A stretch of 64,000 bases of DNA, taken from positions 7,254,001 to 7,318,000 of the forward strand of contig NC_052108.1 in the NCBI RefSeq assembly GCF_012273895.1. Direction: 5' to 3'. Positions 52,488 through 64,000 of the stretch are shown piece after piece. The stretch comes from Zerene cesonia. Lineage: Eukaryota > Arthropoda > Insecta > Lepidoptera > Pieridae. Made by a program: the position numbers and the translations under genes. Numbering within the stretch: the first letter of the stretch is position 1; every line of letters starts with the position of its first letter. The notes under the pieces are model-generated. The model did not search any database. It was not told the DNA's origin and saw only the letters and a program-made list of their open reading frames with translations.

Positions 52488-52757
52488 CTAGCGGGAACAC
52501 ATGTTCCTTCACCTGACTTCACCCGCGTGGTACCCAACGTGAATGAGTAACAAACATCCATACATTATTACAACCTGTTGTGTTTATCGCGTAGTTAAAG
52601 GACAAATAGACGGACCGAGGTTTTATGAACATATCCTATCCTTTCTCAAGTCTAATCTCAATACCAAATTTCGTCTAAACTGGTTCAGTGGTTTACGTAT
52701 GAAGAAGAGACATACAAACAGAGAGAGTTAGGTAATTTTGCATTAATATTGAATGAA
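52488..52757 (-). mobile_element. Non-autonomous Helitron, ~270 bp, upstream member of a tandem pair
   Basis: On the minus strand it begins near 52757 (caatattaatgcaaaatt, the decayed form of the family 5' end) and contains ctctctctgtttgtatgtc and gaccagtttagacgaaattt-like sequence. It ends gtgttcccgCTAG at 52488-52491. The 3' hairpin (ccacgcgggtgaagtcagg) lies about 30 bases inside the end. The 5' boundary is approximate. Same orientation as, and immediately adjacent to, the Helitron at 52274-52487. Confidence 0.65.
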
Positions 52758-53319
52758 TAAAATTATCAAGTGCAACGGAACATCCATTTGAAGCAATGAT
52801 TGTATCAAAATAAGAATAATTTAGTGTCTACGAATTAAAAAATAATCACTTCGTAGCATCGACACACAACTAGCGGGGTTGAAGGTCAATTATCTACTGT
52901 TCATTATTTATAACTAACCGCTTGGCCGTGACATTTCCGTGTTGAAGTGATATCATCAGTGCGAAATATATAAAGAAATAATTAAATAAATTTTATTCTA
53001 TTCCATGAAACCATGCCATGATTCTATGCAATTGTTCAATAAGTATTTAAACCTAATCTTTTCTGTTATGATTTACTTGAAACAAATCCATACCTAATAT
53101 GAGAATAAAATGTTTAAATACATGCTTTTGCAATCACGTAAAACGCCAGCATTCGCATAACTTCATCAGACATCGAATCGAAAATGCGCTTAAATAAATA
53201 TTTTGCATTTTAAACGCACTGCATTTTTCGACTCGACTAATTGATGTCAGTCGGGTGGCAGTCTCGCTGTGTTTGCTTTTACAAATAACTATTAGTCTAT
53301 TGCATCGTTATATAAACGG

Positions 53320-53510
53320 CTAGCTATTCGCACGCGGCTTCGCCTAAAGGAAGTCATAGTGGCAATAAAGTGTTTGTTTGTGTGAAAGTACCCTATGGCA
53401 TTTTCTAGCCTCCCATCCCCAGACACAAAAATCAGATCGTTATATCGAAATATAAAGAAGACAAAACAAAGAAACTATCGCATTTATCATATCGTATTAG
53501 TTATACGTGT
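53320..53510 (-). mobile_element. Decayed Helitron
   Basis: Minus-strand reading runs from a diverged atgataaatgcgatagtttc start to aggcgaagccgcgtgcgaat and CTAG at 53320-53323. The 3' GC hairpin is intact but the flanking T is not, and the interior is poorly matched. Limits are approximate. Confidence 0.6.
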
Positions 53511-53523
53511 GCTTCATTTTGGT

Positions 53524-53676
53524 TAAAAAACGTGAAGTCCCGTGTCCCCTAGTGGGCTATGATTTTCTACGATTTTCTTTATGGACAAGTAGGTGATCAG
53601 CCTTCTGTGTCCTACCAGACCGAGACATTTTTTTGTGTTTTCTACGCTCACGCGTTAACCACTATACCAAGGAGGC
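53524..53676 (-). repeat. tRNA-derived SINE
   Basis: The minus strand starts cctccttggtatagtgg followed by ttaacgcgtgagcg, a tRNA-like head with an A-box of the tRNA-Asp/Glu type. It continues with gtctcggtctggtaggacac and agaaggctgatcacc, then ccactaggggacacgggact before an A/T-rich end. I recall this order as a common lepidopteran SINE-like repeat. It is not a functional tRNA because the acceptor and T arms are not formed. Confidence 0.6.
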
Positions 53677-54672
53677 GGTCAATAATTATTGTGGTTCATT
53701 TGGTTAGTAGGTATCAAAAGCAGCACCGTTGTTAGGTAACGCGCAACTCAAATCTAATTAAACAACTCGACTGATGTTGATTGAGGTAAGAAGAAGATAC
53801 ATGTAATAAATGTTCAAATAAAAAATAGTTTACAAAGTCGATTCAATCCAAGTTTATCAGAATTTTGTAAATCTTTAATTTATCAGAAATATTAACACCT
53901 ACGCAAGTTGTTCATATTAAGAGTATATATATCCATAGTAACTTGATAAATATTTTACATCTCCTTTAATAAATAATAAACAAATTTTATGTTAACTTCT
54001 CTGTTTTTAGTATGCTTTTTGTTTTGTAAATATTAGAATTAAACTTTTCCTCTAATGTTTTATGGAGCCTAATAATGTTAAGAAAACCGACAAACCGATA
54101 TCATACTTTGAAAGGCGCAAACGAAAGTTCAATTCCGCATTTCCACACTTCATGTTACCCATATTCTCCAATACTTCTTCATTTGTCGTTCTCGACGCGT
54201 GTTATCCGAGGAAATAACGGTCGGAGCGAACGAAACGCGAACCTTCATGCGACATACCATTCTATCAGCGATCGTCATCTCATTCAGCTGGCCGATTGTC
54301 AACATCGCGTGCCAAGCGGCACTTAAACAGCCACATTGCATTAATTAATTGGGAAGTTTTCGTTTCATGTCCTTTGTGAACTCTCAACGTTAATTGTCAT
54401 TTCGACGGCTATCACTCCGTGCCTACTATCTCAGAGCTTAGTATGAATGTACTGAAGCACAATCTGTATGGTTATGGATAAGAACATAGAAATTTAAGTC
54501 GGCGTTGTTAAGATGATTGTTTTCGAAATGCAAATGCTATGCTTAGTTACCCTTGTTGCGTAATGTCTTGTGTAATTAATTTGAATTGCCCTAGAGATGT
54601 ATTTAAATAGATATAATAATAAGAATTATATCTGTAATAAAATAGACAAAACAACTTCTTCGCTTTATTGTA
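53677..54672. other. No gene recognised
   Basis: AT-rich sequence. At 54075-54326 an 83-codon plus-strand ATG frame spans a GC-richer patch (54180-54330), but a minus-strand frame covers the same bases and no domain is visible. Confidence 0.4.
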
Positions 54673-55029
54673 TCCCTACTAATATTATAAATGCGAAAGT
54701 AACTCTGTCTGTCTGTCTGTCTGTTACGCTTTCACGCCTAAACCACTGAACCGATTTTTACAAAATTTGATATGAAGATAGAAATGAACTTGGGAAAGAA
54801 CATAGGATACTTTTTATCGCGAAAAAAGGGTAGAAAGGGTTGAAAGAGGGGATGAAAGTTTGTATGAAAGTTCGTTATTGTCAAACCGATTTTGATGAAA
54901 CTTGGTATAAAGATGGAGATGAACGTGGGAAAGAACAAACCACACTTTTTGATGCGAAGAAAATACTCCTTACCGTGTCACGCGATATAAGCGAATTCTA
55001 CGCGGGCGAAGCCGCGGGCGAAAAGCTAG
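54673..55029 (+). mobile_element. Full-length non-autonomous Helitron, 357 bp
   Basis: It starts TCCCTACTAATATTATAAAT after A, has a (CTGT)n run at 54704-54724, then cacgcctaaaccactgaacc. The motif accgattttnannaaantt occurs twice, suggesting an internal duplication. A 3' hairpin (cgcgggcgaagccgcggg) precedes AAAGCTAG, followed by T. All Helitron end features are intact. The short open frames on both strands belong to the element and encode nothing recognisable; Rep/helicase is absent. Confidence 0.93.
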
Positions 55030-58000
55030 TAATTTATAAAATGTTTTTGCTTCAAGCCAGCTGTTTAATAATCTTAACTAGCAATGTTGTTAGACCAGAT
55101 GATAAATAACGATAGACATGATATTCATTAAATTCTTATACACAATCTTACAAAATCCAACCTATTCAATCTTAAAAATGTTATCGATGTATGCTTGGAA
55201 ACAATAGGGCAATAAACTAAATTTAAATGGCAACCAACATACATATAACAAATCCCCAAAAACCCTTTAAACTTCCTGCATACATCAAACCCGTCCAAAC
55301 TACCTTAATTCCAAAAATATCACACATCTCGAGTAGCACGTATCAAACATTTATTAGCCATGAGTAATAGTATAAAATATTTCCATTGCTCGGGAACCAT
55401 AAATTTTTAGGGACCCTCCACAATGACATTTTATAGAGAGCTCTCCACAGAAATGGACACGCATTGGGCAATAAATCACACGCGTCATCTAGTGTGCATG
55501 GGCCTTAAGTGCCGGGAGTGGCGACCCACGCGAGTCCACTAGTGAAATTAAAATATTTTTAAAGTGGAAGGGTTTAATGTCAAAAGTCATTCCGTAAAAA
55601 AATTTATGAGCCATGTTTGTTGAAGTCATTTTCTAGGGTACACTGAATTCATAGATATCACTAACCTAACTTTATACAGCTTAAAAATTCATATTAATAG
55701 ATAAAAAAAGAAAGACAAACTTCCATGAGTTACAGTAGGTAGTTAGTAGTTTGTCTATCATTGCCTTAAAATATTTTACCGTTTATATGAAAATGAGACT
55801 TTATCGTTTTTTTCGTATTGTTACATAAACAATTTCTCTGCTGTATATAAAATTACACACAAGTGCACGGAGGATCATATTATACGAAAATTAATGATAC
55901 TCATGAAAAAAAGAGTGGTTAATTTGATTGTTACAAGAGGACAGACGGATAAAAATTCAATGTATCGCGCCAAAACGGCCCAACCATCCCGTTAGCGACA
56001 GGTGTTCCAATTCGCCAACCTTCACGACGCCACTGTGCTGTCGAGAGTGACTGAGGTTGTCACTGCTATTACTATTATAATACTTAAAAAAATCACTGTT
56101 ATTTTTACTGTTAAAATAATAGTACAAAAAAGAATAATAACGTGTCAAGGATTTTTTTTCTGCAGCGACATTATAAACGCGTCTAGCAAAACGGAACGAA
56201 AAATTTTTATATAATTACAGTCGGATGACATTAATTGGTAGATTCGACGCAATGGCGTCGTGCTATAAGTTATACACGATTCACTGACTTTTATTGTTTG
56301 TCATGCTATACAGCTGACGAGGGACTTCAGCATAACTGTTATGTATTCACTTGTTTTATGGAAACTTAATTACTATTCATCTAAAACGCTAATTGTTACG
56401 GTTAATTGTATGACCATAAAAAAAGTATTTCAATACTTTACGCCTTTAAGACATCTAGTATCGATAGCGGGCAGTGCTTACAAGAAATCACTGTGATTTT
56501 CGTGATTTCTTCCATCACTCACGCAATGCGCAGTACATCAGACGTAAAACAAAATAAATAACATCCCACCGCAACGGTTCGCTAATGTCATGTTTTATCG
56601 CGGCTGAAGCCAGTCCTTTGTTCTCGTTACACTAACAGCTTAGCCATCGCCAAATGTTTAGGTGAAACATCGATATACTATAATATAAATACTTTGTGTT
56701 GTTAATATTCGATTGCTACATTTAAAAAATAAAACTATATAAAATTTATACTTATTCAATATTAACAACATAGGGAGCTATACCTATCCTTGTTATTTAT
56801 CGATCATTAGAGAGAGACTTAGAACTTCGAGATACAGGTCAGCGTTGAACCCTTAAAATAGTCGAATAAGGAAAGAACTTTTCGTACCAATTTCCTTTTC
56901 GAGTTTTTCGCAAGTATAACTAATAAAAGTTACGTTAATAATCTAATCAAACAATGAGGTTATATTCTGTTTTGTTACTTATTCGGACTGAACTTTGAAC
57001 CAATTTTGTTTTTTGTTTGCAAAAATATCGCTTGTCGATGATGCGCAGCTACAACGATTGTTGGTTGTTTCTAGATAAAAATGTTTTTCATACTGATATA
57101 TATATTTATTGTTTAAACGAAATATAGTATCATATAATGTCATCATTTAATCTCAATAATAGTGTAAAGGATACGATAACGTGTAGGATAGAGGTAAACA
57201 AGGATATAATACTTTATAACCTTATTTATAGATATAGATATTATTATATGTAATAACATATATTATAATAATAAAGCAAGTATCTAAAAAATATTTTCTC
57301 ATATTTAAGTACATATTTTTACATGCCATTATTGCGATGTATTGTTAATCGTAATATTATGCATCCAAATGAAAATAGAAACTAAATTTCATGTCGTTTA
57401 GGAAGAACCCGATTTACCCTCCTGTACCTACCTACTGACTACGAATATGGAAATATCATGCAATAGTGTCAGCTCATATCTAAAAAGTTTTATGCAATAC
57501 AAATTCAATCTCACACCCGAAAAAAGCCTCAATAATTAGATTTTAAAAAACAAAATTGGAATTTCAGCGAAGTTTCTTTTGAATAACCAACTTCCCACCC
57601 TCCCGCGGGGTTGCCGCTAGAATAGCCATTAATATCAAAACAGTCCACTCGAATTTGACGCATGGCAACATTTAAATGGCGCGTATCTACCTCGTACACG
57701 TTATGAATACGTTATTTATACAGAGTGACAAAATTTACAAGTTGCCAGCTGCCTCTGTATGTAAATTGGGCTTGTAAATAAAACTTGCTTTATTTTTACT
57801 CTCGCACGCGACTGATTTATTTATTTATTTTTTTTTTTTGAGCAAGAAATATAGATTTATCAGACATCTTTTGTAATGATACATTTACGTTTTCGATAAT
57901 TACGCTGACTGCATTATTGAGGTATGAAAAATCCGCAATACGCGATTAAAAAATAACTGCCAACATGTCAAAGTTCCATATTTAAATTTTGCTATAAATA

Positions 58001-58228
58001 GGACACCTATATTTTGGAACAATCATAAAACACTGCACCACTATCAACGCTAACAATTATCAAGTAAATAATTTAATTAAAAACTTTGAATCAACATCGC
58101 GGCAGCGCCCCGCGAGGGCGATAAATAAAATTATTCAGTTGCAAAAACAACCAAAAATCCGTGCAAAAGCCGTTTGCACGCGGTGCGTCAAAAAACTGCA
58201 GTTCTGCTTATTGCGGTTTGTTTGAACA
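55030..58228. other. No gene recognised
   Basis: AT-rich sequence with a simple T-rich run at 57814-57839 and 60-70-codon frames on both strands around 55957-56214 that show nothing recognisable. The upstream part of the candidate first exon (58090-58228) is GC-richer and carries an initiator-like TCAGTT at 58135. Confidence 0.45.
57814..57839. repeat. Low-complexity (TTTA)n and poly(T) run
   Basis: Three ttta units are followed by an uninterrupted T run. Simple sequence. Confidence 0.85.
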
Positions 58229-58286
58229 ATGAAGAAAAACGGCGAAAATGTCACCGACTATAATCTTCTCAATGGAGGAAGTAATG
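58229..58286 (+). CDS. Candidate first coding exon, unknown product
   Basis: An ATG at 58229 (context aacaATGa, with an in-frame TGA two codons upstream, so this is the first usable start) opens 19 codons, M-K-K-N-G-E-N-V-T-D-Y-N-L-L-N-G-G-S-N, to a donor-like AATG|GTGAGC at 58286/58287, leaving one base. An arthropod-type initiator TCAGTT lies about 92 bases upstream within a GC-richer patch (cgcggcagcgccccgcgagg). No TATA box is correctly placed. I do not recognise the peptide and no matching second exon was found in the window; the remaining exons could lie beyond it. Confidence 0.3.
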
Positions 58287-58648
58287 GTGAGCTTTAAGAG
58301 AATTTATTTTTCCGCAATATTACTAAGACTTTTTCACCCGGATGAAAACTACGGGTCCGCCGGTTAGGTTCTTTATTTTTCATAATATCAAAAGACTTTT
58401 GGACGGAAGCCGATACGTGTAGGAGACCGCATTGTATAGACATTTATGAAGAATTCAAATTTACAATGCAAATGTTTATTCAATCATTGCTTAATCTAAA
58501 TGTTTATATAATCTTAATGTTAAAGTGTTTAACTAATAAGTATTTTATCTATCGCGTATTAAATGAAACCAACAGAACACGAAAAAATGCAATCACAACG
58601 TTTATATAACAACAGTGCAAATGGAACACGAGTAACGCTCATTTGCAG

Positions 58649-58765
58649 GAAAATAGTCAATCGAATGTGTTGCGACCAGCAAGCACACTCATAAAGATGT
58701 GCGACGGAGCCGCGCACCAACCGCAGCCACAGACAACAGCTGTAAGCGACAAAAGGCGCAATTAA
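58649..58765 (+). other. Acceptor-led open frame, possible terminal exon
   Basis: After acceptor-like gctcatttgcag at 58648, 38 codons are open to TAA at 58763-58765 (residues include SQSNVLRPASTLIK and HQPQPQTTAVSDKRRN). A donor-like ACAGCT|GTAAGC at 58741 offers an alternative end. The patch is GC-richer than its flanks. Its phase does not fit the donor at 58286, nor the one at 52156, so it cannot be joined directly to the other candidates. Confidence 0.2.
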
Positions 58766-61700
58766 TACTAAACAAGCGGGCGGTAAGAGTCTGCGTCCAT
58801 TAGCGCCAAGTAAAAACGCTTAAAACGCTCCAAAACAACGAAACGATTTCGCTGCAATCCCGCTCCGAGACGTGTTAACGCCTCTGATTTAACTCCGTTT
58901 TGAACGGGCAAACAAAGGGATATAAATATTTGCGGTGTTTAAATACAATTTTTCAGTTTTCGCTTTAGCGCATTGTGCCAGTTGAAAATGAGTTATCTTT
59001 GATGTTATGTTGTGTCAACGTGAAAACATTATAACAACTAACATTTGTTTACATCGAAATAGGTTATGATATTGCATTTTGTTACTGTATATTATACAAT
59101 CTAGGTTTAAGATACCGAATAATACCATTGTACGAATAAAACGATAACCATGAATTCATATGTAGTTACCATACAGTATGGTGACTACATCAGCGAATAA
59201 GCAAAGAGAACGAGGCCTCAGCTTTCAACTGCTCCATACTAATCTGATGTGAGGTTTTGTCGATTATAATTGTTAATTTAGTAGGACGGGCTCGCTTCGT
59301 TTACCTTCATTTTTGGCTTTCACCTGATTCTATATTTACGTTTTAATATAAAACTGTTGCAAATCCCATGAGTCATGGGATCTTACAAAGTCACTGACAA
59401 GTCCGTGAAAATTTGAATATCCCTTCAAATTATTATGTCACTTCTTTTACAATAACTCTGTTAGCGAACTTTCTACGACTTTAAAAACTTGAAATTCAAA
59501 GACTTCAAATTTTCATATTTTTAAATAAAGGACGGATAAAAACACTTAAGATGAATTTACATGCCACTCATGCATGAACAAAATTTATTTAAAACAATGT
59601 ATTTCCCTGTTTCTATCGTATTTTAATAATTTAAGAACCTTATTCTATTATATCAGTATAAGATTAAGGAAGAGCTGTAATATTAAAAAGCTCCATACAC
59701 ATTATACATGTTTAAGATTATTGTGTTACATACATTACGCTTCTAATATATTATTAACCTCACAAAATCCACACACGCCTAGAAAACCACTCCGCCAGAT
59801 AACATATTTAGGTAAACTTGTTATAAAATCCCGGGAAACTATTGAAAGAGAATGATTTGCAAACAAAAACGGCAAATAGGAGAGCTCTATAAAAGTTACA
59901 AAGTAAAGGCAAGTTATGTTTGCTAAGAGAATGTTTCCCACACAGCAGCCGCTTTTAGCGTTGCATATAATTTAAAAAGCTTCCTGCATTATTGCATTTT
60001 ATGTGGAGATGAGAATGGCTCAATAAGTATGAAGAGTGGATGGAGCGGCGTTTCGCACCTACTTCTGTGTGTCTATGCTACGTGTACGCAAATGGCTAGT
60101 AATATTTTATTATCATACGTCCGTAACGTGAGGGGATGCCTCTGCCCTTGGTGGATTAAAGATTAAACGATTAAACTGTGGATAAGTGAACTGGACCCCT
60201 GGGCATGAGGTTTTCGAGGCGATGTATGGCTCAAGTATACACAGGTATTGAATAATATGCTAAATATAACTTAGTATTTCTGTAAGTATATTTAAGCCCA
60301 TTATAAAATTATAGTATTGTATGTGATTATTTGGTAAATTTATTTTTCTCTAGTACACTGAGAATTTCAGGTTTCAGATTTAATCCAACCTTTATTTTCC
60401 TATGCATTGTACATCACACAAAATCCTGGAAATCGACATACAATAAGCAGCGAATAAGCAATATGAAATATATATTGTAAAATAACAATGAAAACAAGTA
60501 TATAGACTTTAGTAAAAACATGTTCAATTACGAATAACAATTGCCACTCGTTGTCTATATCTTTTATTTTTTACTGCGTGAAAACGCTCTGAAACACATG
60601 CAATTACAGAACATCTAATAGATTATTTAAAACAATATTATCACTTGCAAAATGTTCGCAGAGCAACTCACGCCAACATAATAGAGACTTCATATGAACC
60701 ATATTTTATATAGCCCTTAACACAAGTCGTGAATTTTTTATGCCCTTAGGTCGACCACTCCATCTTACATAAGTAGCAATATCTCAGGCACGTTATCTCC
60801 TTAGCTCTTCTGCTTGGGAACGAGAATGTTATTTTTTGTAAGAACGTCATAAATAAAGCGGCTTGTATTATCAACAAAGTGTTATTTTACTTTGCATCAC
60901 ATCTTTCGGAACGCCCAATAAATTAATTTTAAAGGAAAATGATTAATATCAAGTCTCTCTTACTTAATGGGTTACCAATTAATAACCAACAGAATATTTT
61001 AAAAGTATAGTAAAGATGTCTAGAAAACAAACTTTATGGTTATTTTCCTAAAGCGAAGGCTATGATAGTTGTCACACGTCAAGTCAGTGTCAAGTTATAA
61101 CACGTCATATCATAAAGGTCTAGTGTCATCTCAATTTAGAAATTAGACACGAAATCCTGGACACACTCAATATACACCAGTAGAAAACCCAATTTCTTAT
61201 ATAACAGTTCCACGAACACCCCTTAATAGCATTAGACACACGGAAACGCGGTGTGAAATCGTCGATTCAATCCAAAAAAAACGTTCCGACAGCGCATATG
61301 ATACGGTCGAACAGATTCAACGTGACAAGGGTTACACTTACAGGTCATCATTTCATGCAATTTGCAAATATAAAATATAGATAGATCGATCGTCAGACGG
61401 CACTCACAGCGATATCCCATTACCGCCGCGGACGGGGAATATCAAATGAGTTGACCCTCGTATCCTATCTTTTCGCTCATTTGCATTACCCCGGTCGCTG
61501 TGCAACGGAAAATCGTGGACAAACCGCTTCGGGACATAATATGTTTCTGACCCGTTGACATGTTCTATTACAATTTACTTCTTATATTTTGAATATTATA
61601 AGTACAATAAAATAAGATGGTGCAGGCGACTTTTTACGAAATTGATGAGACGTTTTTGTGACGATCCTAATAAATCTTTAGTTACCTTCTTGATAATTAT

Positions 61701-62321
61701 AATATAAGCTATTTACCAGAAAATTTTCGATTTCAAAATCAGGATAATAAGGTTTCGGGGATCAGCCAGTACAAACAGATAAACAGATAGTAAGATAAAA
61801 CATTCTGAGTGGGTAAATCAGTTATAAAGAGGCATCTAAATTAAATCTATTTGTTTAGATTTTGACTCTTTCATATCAATTAGCACGCAGAGGTTTGACC
61901 AACCCACTTTATGTTTAGTCCCACCTCGATACCTATTACGGTATCACGCCCACATTAAAGAAGTCTAAACTACTTATGCTAGACTTTAAGGGATCTAGGA
62001 TTTTCTATTAACATCCATTAACATCCATCGTCTCGTTACAATTTAATCCTTCATCAATTTTTATTATCCCTTTCGTAAAGTGTTTATTTATTTTTATAAA
62101 AATAACAATTATGAAGATTTGTTGCCATGTTGAAATAACCGTAGCAACCAATAAAACCAACCAAACTGTTACATAAATTTATGAACCTACCCTGTTAATA
62201 AAATTGCGACAATATTACAATTGTTAACGATTTTACATAACATAAGTTAAATTAACCCTATTTCGTGCTTATTGTACATCATTTTACACGTGTAGTCTGT
62301 GGGCTAATCACGCTCGACGAT
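58766..62321. other. No gene recognised
   Basis: AT-rich sequence with a 14-bp-stem hairpin at 59160-59190 (listed separately), a 93-codon plus-strand frame at 59574-59855 of random AT-rich character, and a GC-richer patch at 61420-61520. Confidence 0.45.
59160..59190. repeat. Short hairpin, 14-bp stem, 3-nt loop
   Basis: The arms atgtagttaccata and tatggtgactacat pair throughout with a single G-T mismatch around the loop cag. No transposon termini flank it. Confidence 0.7.
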
Positions 62322-63321
62322 NNNNNNNNNNNNNNNNNNNNNNNNNNNNNNNNNNNNNNNNNNNNNNNNNNNNNNNNNNNNNNNNNNNNNNNNNNNNNNN
62401 NNNNNNNNNNNNNNNNNNNNNNNNNNNNNNNNNNNNNNNNNNNNNNNNNNNNNNNNNNNNNNNNNNNNNNNNNNNNNNNNNNNNNNNNNNNNNNNNNNNN
62501 NNNNNNNNNNNNNNNNNNNNNNNNNNNNNNNNNNNNNNNNNNNNNNNNNNNNNNNNNNNNNNNNNNNNNNNNNNNNNNNNNNNNNNNNNNNNNNNNNNNN
62601 NNNNNNNNNNNNNNNNNNNNNNNNNNNNNNNNNNNNNNNNNNNNNNNNNNNNNNNNNNNNNNNNNNNNNNNNNNNNNNNNNNNNNNNNNNNNNNNNNNNN
62701 NNNNNNNNNNNNNNNNNNNNNNNNNNNNNNNNNNNNNNNNNNNNNNNNNNNNNNNNNNNNNNNNNNNNNNNNNNNNNNNNNNNNNNNNNNNNNNNNNNNN
62801 NNNNNNNNNNNNNNNNNNNNNNNNNNNNNNNNNNNNNNNNNNNNNNNNNNNNNNNNNNNNNNNNNNNNNNNNNNNNNNNNNNNNNNNNNNNNNNNNNNNN
62901 NNNNNNNNNNNNNNNNNNNNNNNNNNNNNNNNNNNNNNNNNNNNNNNNNNNNNNNNNNNNNNNNNNNNNNNNNNNNNNNNNNNNNNNNNNNNNNNNNNNN
63001 NNNNNNNNNNNNNNNNNNNNNNNNNNNNNNNNNNNNNNNNNNNNNNNNNNNNNNNNNNNNNNNNNNNNNNNNNNNNNNNNNNNNNNNNNNNNNNNNNNNN
63101 NNNNNNNNNNNNNNNNNNNNNNNNNNNNNNNNNNNNNNNNNNNNNNNNNNNNNNNNNNNNNNNNNNNNNNNNNNNNNNNNNNNNNNNNNNNNNNNNNNNN
63201 NNNNNNNNNNNNNNNNNNNNNNNNNNNNNNNNNNNNNNNNNNNNNNNNNNNNNNNNNNNNNNNNNNNNNNNNNNNNNNNNNNNNNNNNNNNNNNNNNNNN
63301 NNNNNNNNNNNNNNNNNNNNN
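62322..63321. other. Assembly gap (1000 N)
   Basis: Exactly 1000 N, the same placeholder size as the other two gaps. Confidence 0.99.
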
Positions 63322-64000
63322 TAACGATTGTACCTACATTGCATACAACACTACATACCTCAAACTAATCACGTTAACTCCACATAGGCTCAATCAATTG
63401 AACTAAGATAACACTAAATTGCCATGCCATTAAAATATACTATATAAATAGGATTATTATGACTAATTGGCCGCTTAAAGCGCGCTCAACCGATTTAATG
63501 TAGATATATTTTCGTTGTAAATATCCCTCGGATTAAAAGTTTAAATCAAGATTATCCGCATTAAGTACGATGGCAATATTTATGAAATAACTCTAGTGCA
63601 ATGAATAAAGTGTAGGACCGAAAATCGCGACTGTGGAAATCGTTCCTATGGTGCCTTGTATTTATTTCATTTATTATTACAGTTAATCAATTTGCATTAT
63701 ATGCATTACAGTTATTCATATTTATGAAAGCACACATTTTTTAATATTTTCATATACATTATAATCTACGAAAGCATCAACTTCGAAAGTTTTTTTAACA
63801 TCAAACCCTTAACAACCTAACTAAATAACACTATTTAACTGCAACTGAAATTGAAGCAAGCAACAACAATGACACGCGCTAAACACACAGCTACCTAGAG
63901 GTATGCGTGACTTTCACCTCCCAGTTTCCGAACCAGATTAAAGCAAACCACCAAAGCCGAACACTTGCCCGTTAGTATACAACAATGCCAGTAATTAATA
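63322..64000. other. No gene or repeat recognised
   Basis: AT-rich sequence with no open frame or repeat terminus of note. Confidence 0.5.

Noticed and set aside
57858..57915. 58-base open segment between tttatcag and GAG|GTATGA in a phase that would follow the 52156 donor
   Set aside because: The acceptor lacks a pyrimidine tract, and the segment ends in phase 2, so it does not connect to any later candidate.
1..64000. CRISPR arrays, operons, ribosome binding sites, prokaryotic mobile elements
   Set aside because: Nothing of this kind is seen; the repeats and splice-like signals indicate an animal nuclear genome.
1..64000. Endogenous viral or LTR-retrotransposon coding sequence
   Set aside because: No long gag/pol-like frames, no LTR pairs and no primer-binding sites were seen.

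Overview
This is an AT-rich eukaryotic window (roughly two thirds A+T by eye) that reads as intergenic or long-intron DNA of a moth or butterfly. The organism call rests on repeats rather than genes. Several short Helitrons have the 5'-TC, GC-rich 3' hairpin and CTAG ends typical of Lepidoptera. There is a dispersed repeat family carrying the 'gcctgatggtaagc' and 'accccggtgcgagctg' type blocks common in lepidopteran genomes, and there are tRNA-like SINE heads. No complete, recognisable cellular gene is visible. Nearly all open frames are short, lack homology I can recognise, and are no longer than chance predicts at this composition.

Layout. 1-18.4 kb: mostly unassigned DNA, one ~340-bp dispersed repeat near the left edge, a repeat fragment near 13.5 kb, a weak SINE head near 10.1 kb, and a possible 5' exon with a strong splice donor near 3.1 kb. 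18.4-19.4 kb: a 1000-N gap. 19.4-42 kb: a perfect 25-bp hairpin beside a second dispersed-repeat copy (21.1-21.5 kb), two compact Helitrons (21.75 and 23.5 kb), a SINE head joined to an inverted repeat copy (30.3-30.7 kb), a PIF/Harbinger element with TAA target duplication and a transposase N-terminal fragment (38.1-38.6 kb), and a 1655-bp hAT element with a perfect 8-bp target duplication and broken transposase pieces (40.3-41.9 kb). 42.0-43.0 kb: a second 1000-N gap. 43-62.3 kb: Helitron remnants, among them two abutting head-to-tail copies at 52.3-52.75 kb, a tRNA-derived SINE at 53.5 kb, a full-length 357-bp Helitron at 54.7 kb, and three small plus-strand open segments with compatible splice phases (43.8, 48.5, 52.1 kb) that could be exons of one unknown gene. 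A possible first coding exon lies at 58.2 kb. 62.3-63.3 kb: a third 1000-N gap.

How it works together: the certain content is DNA transposons and their decayed copies. The transposases here are broken, so these copies would need enzymes from elsewhere. Possible host-gene content is limited to small candidate exons, all reported at low confidence because exon-sized open stretches bounded by AG and GT are common by chance in sequence like this. No previously undescribed multi-gene system is evident. The most informative points are the exact element boundaries, the Helitron-Helitron junction, the perfect hairpin and the phase-compatible exon candidates.
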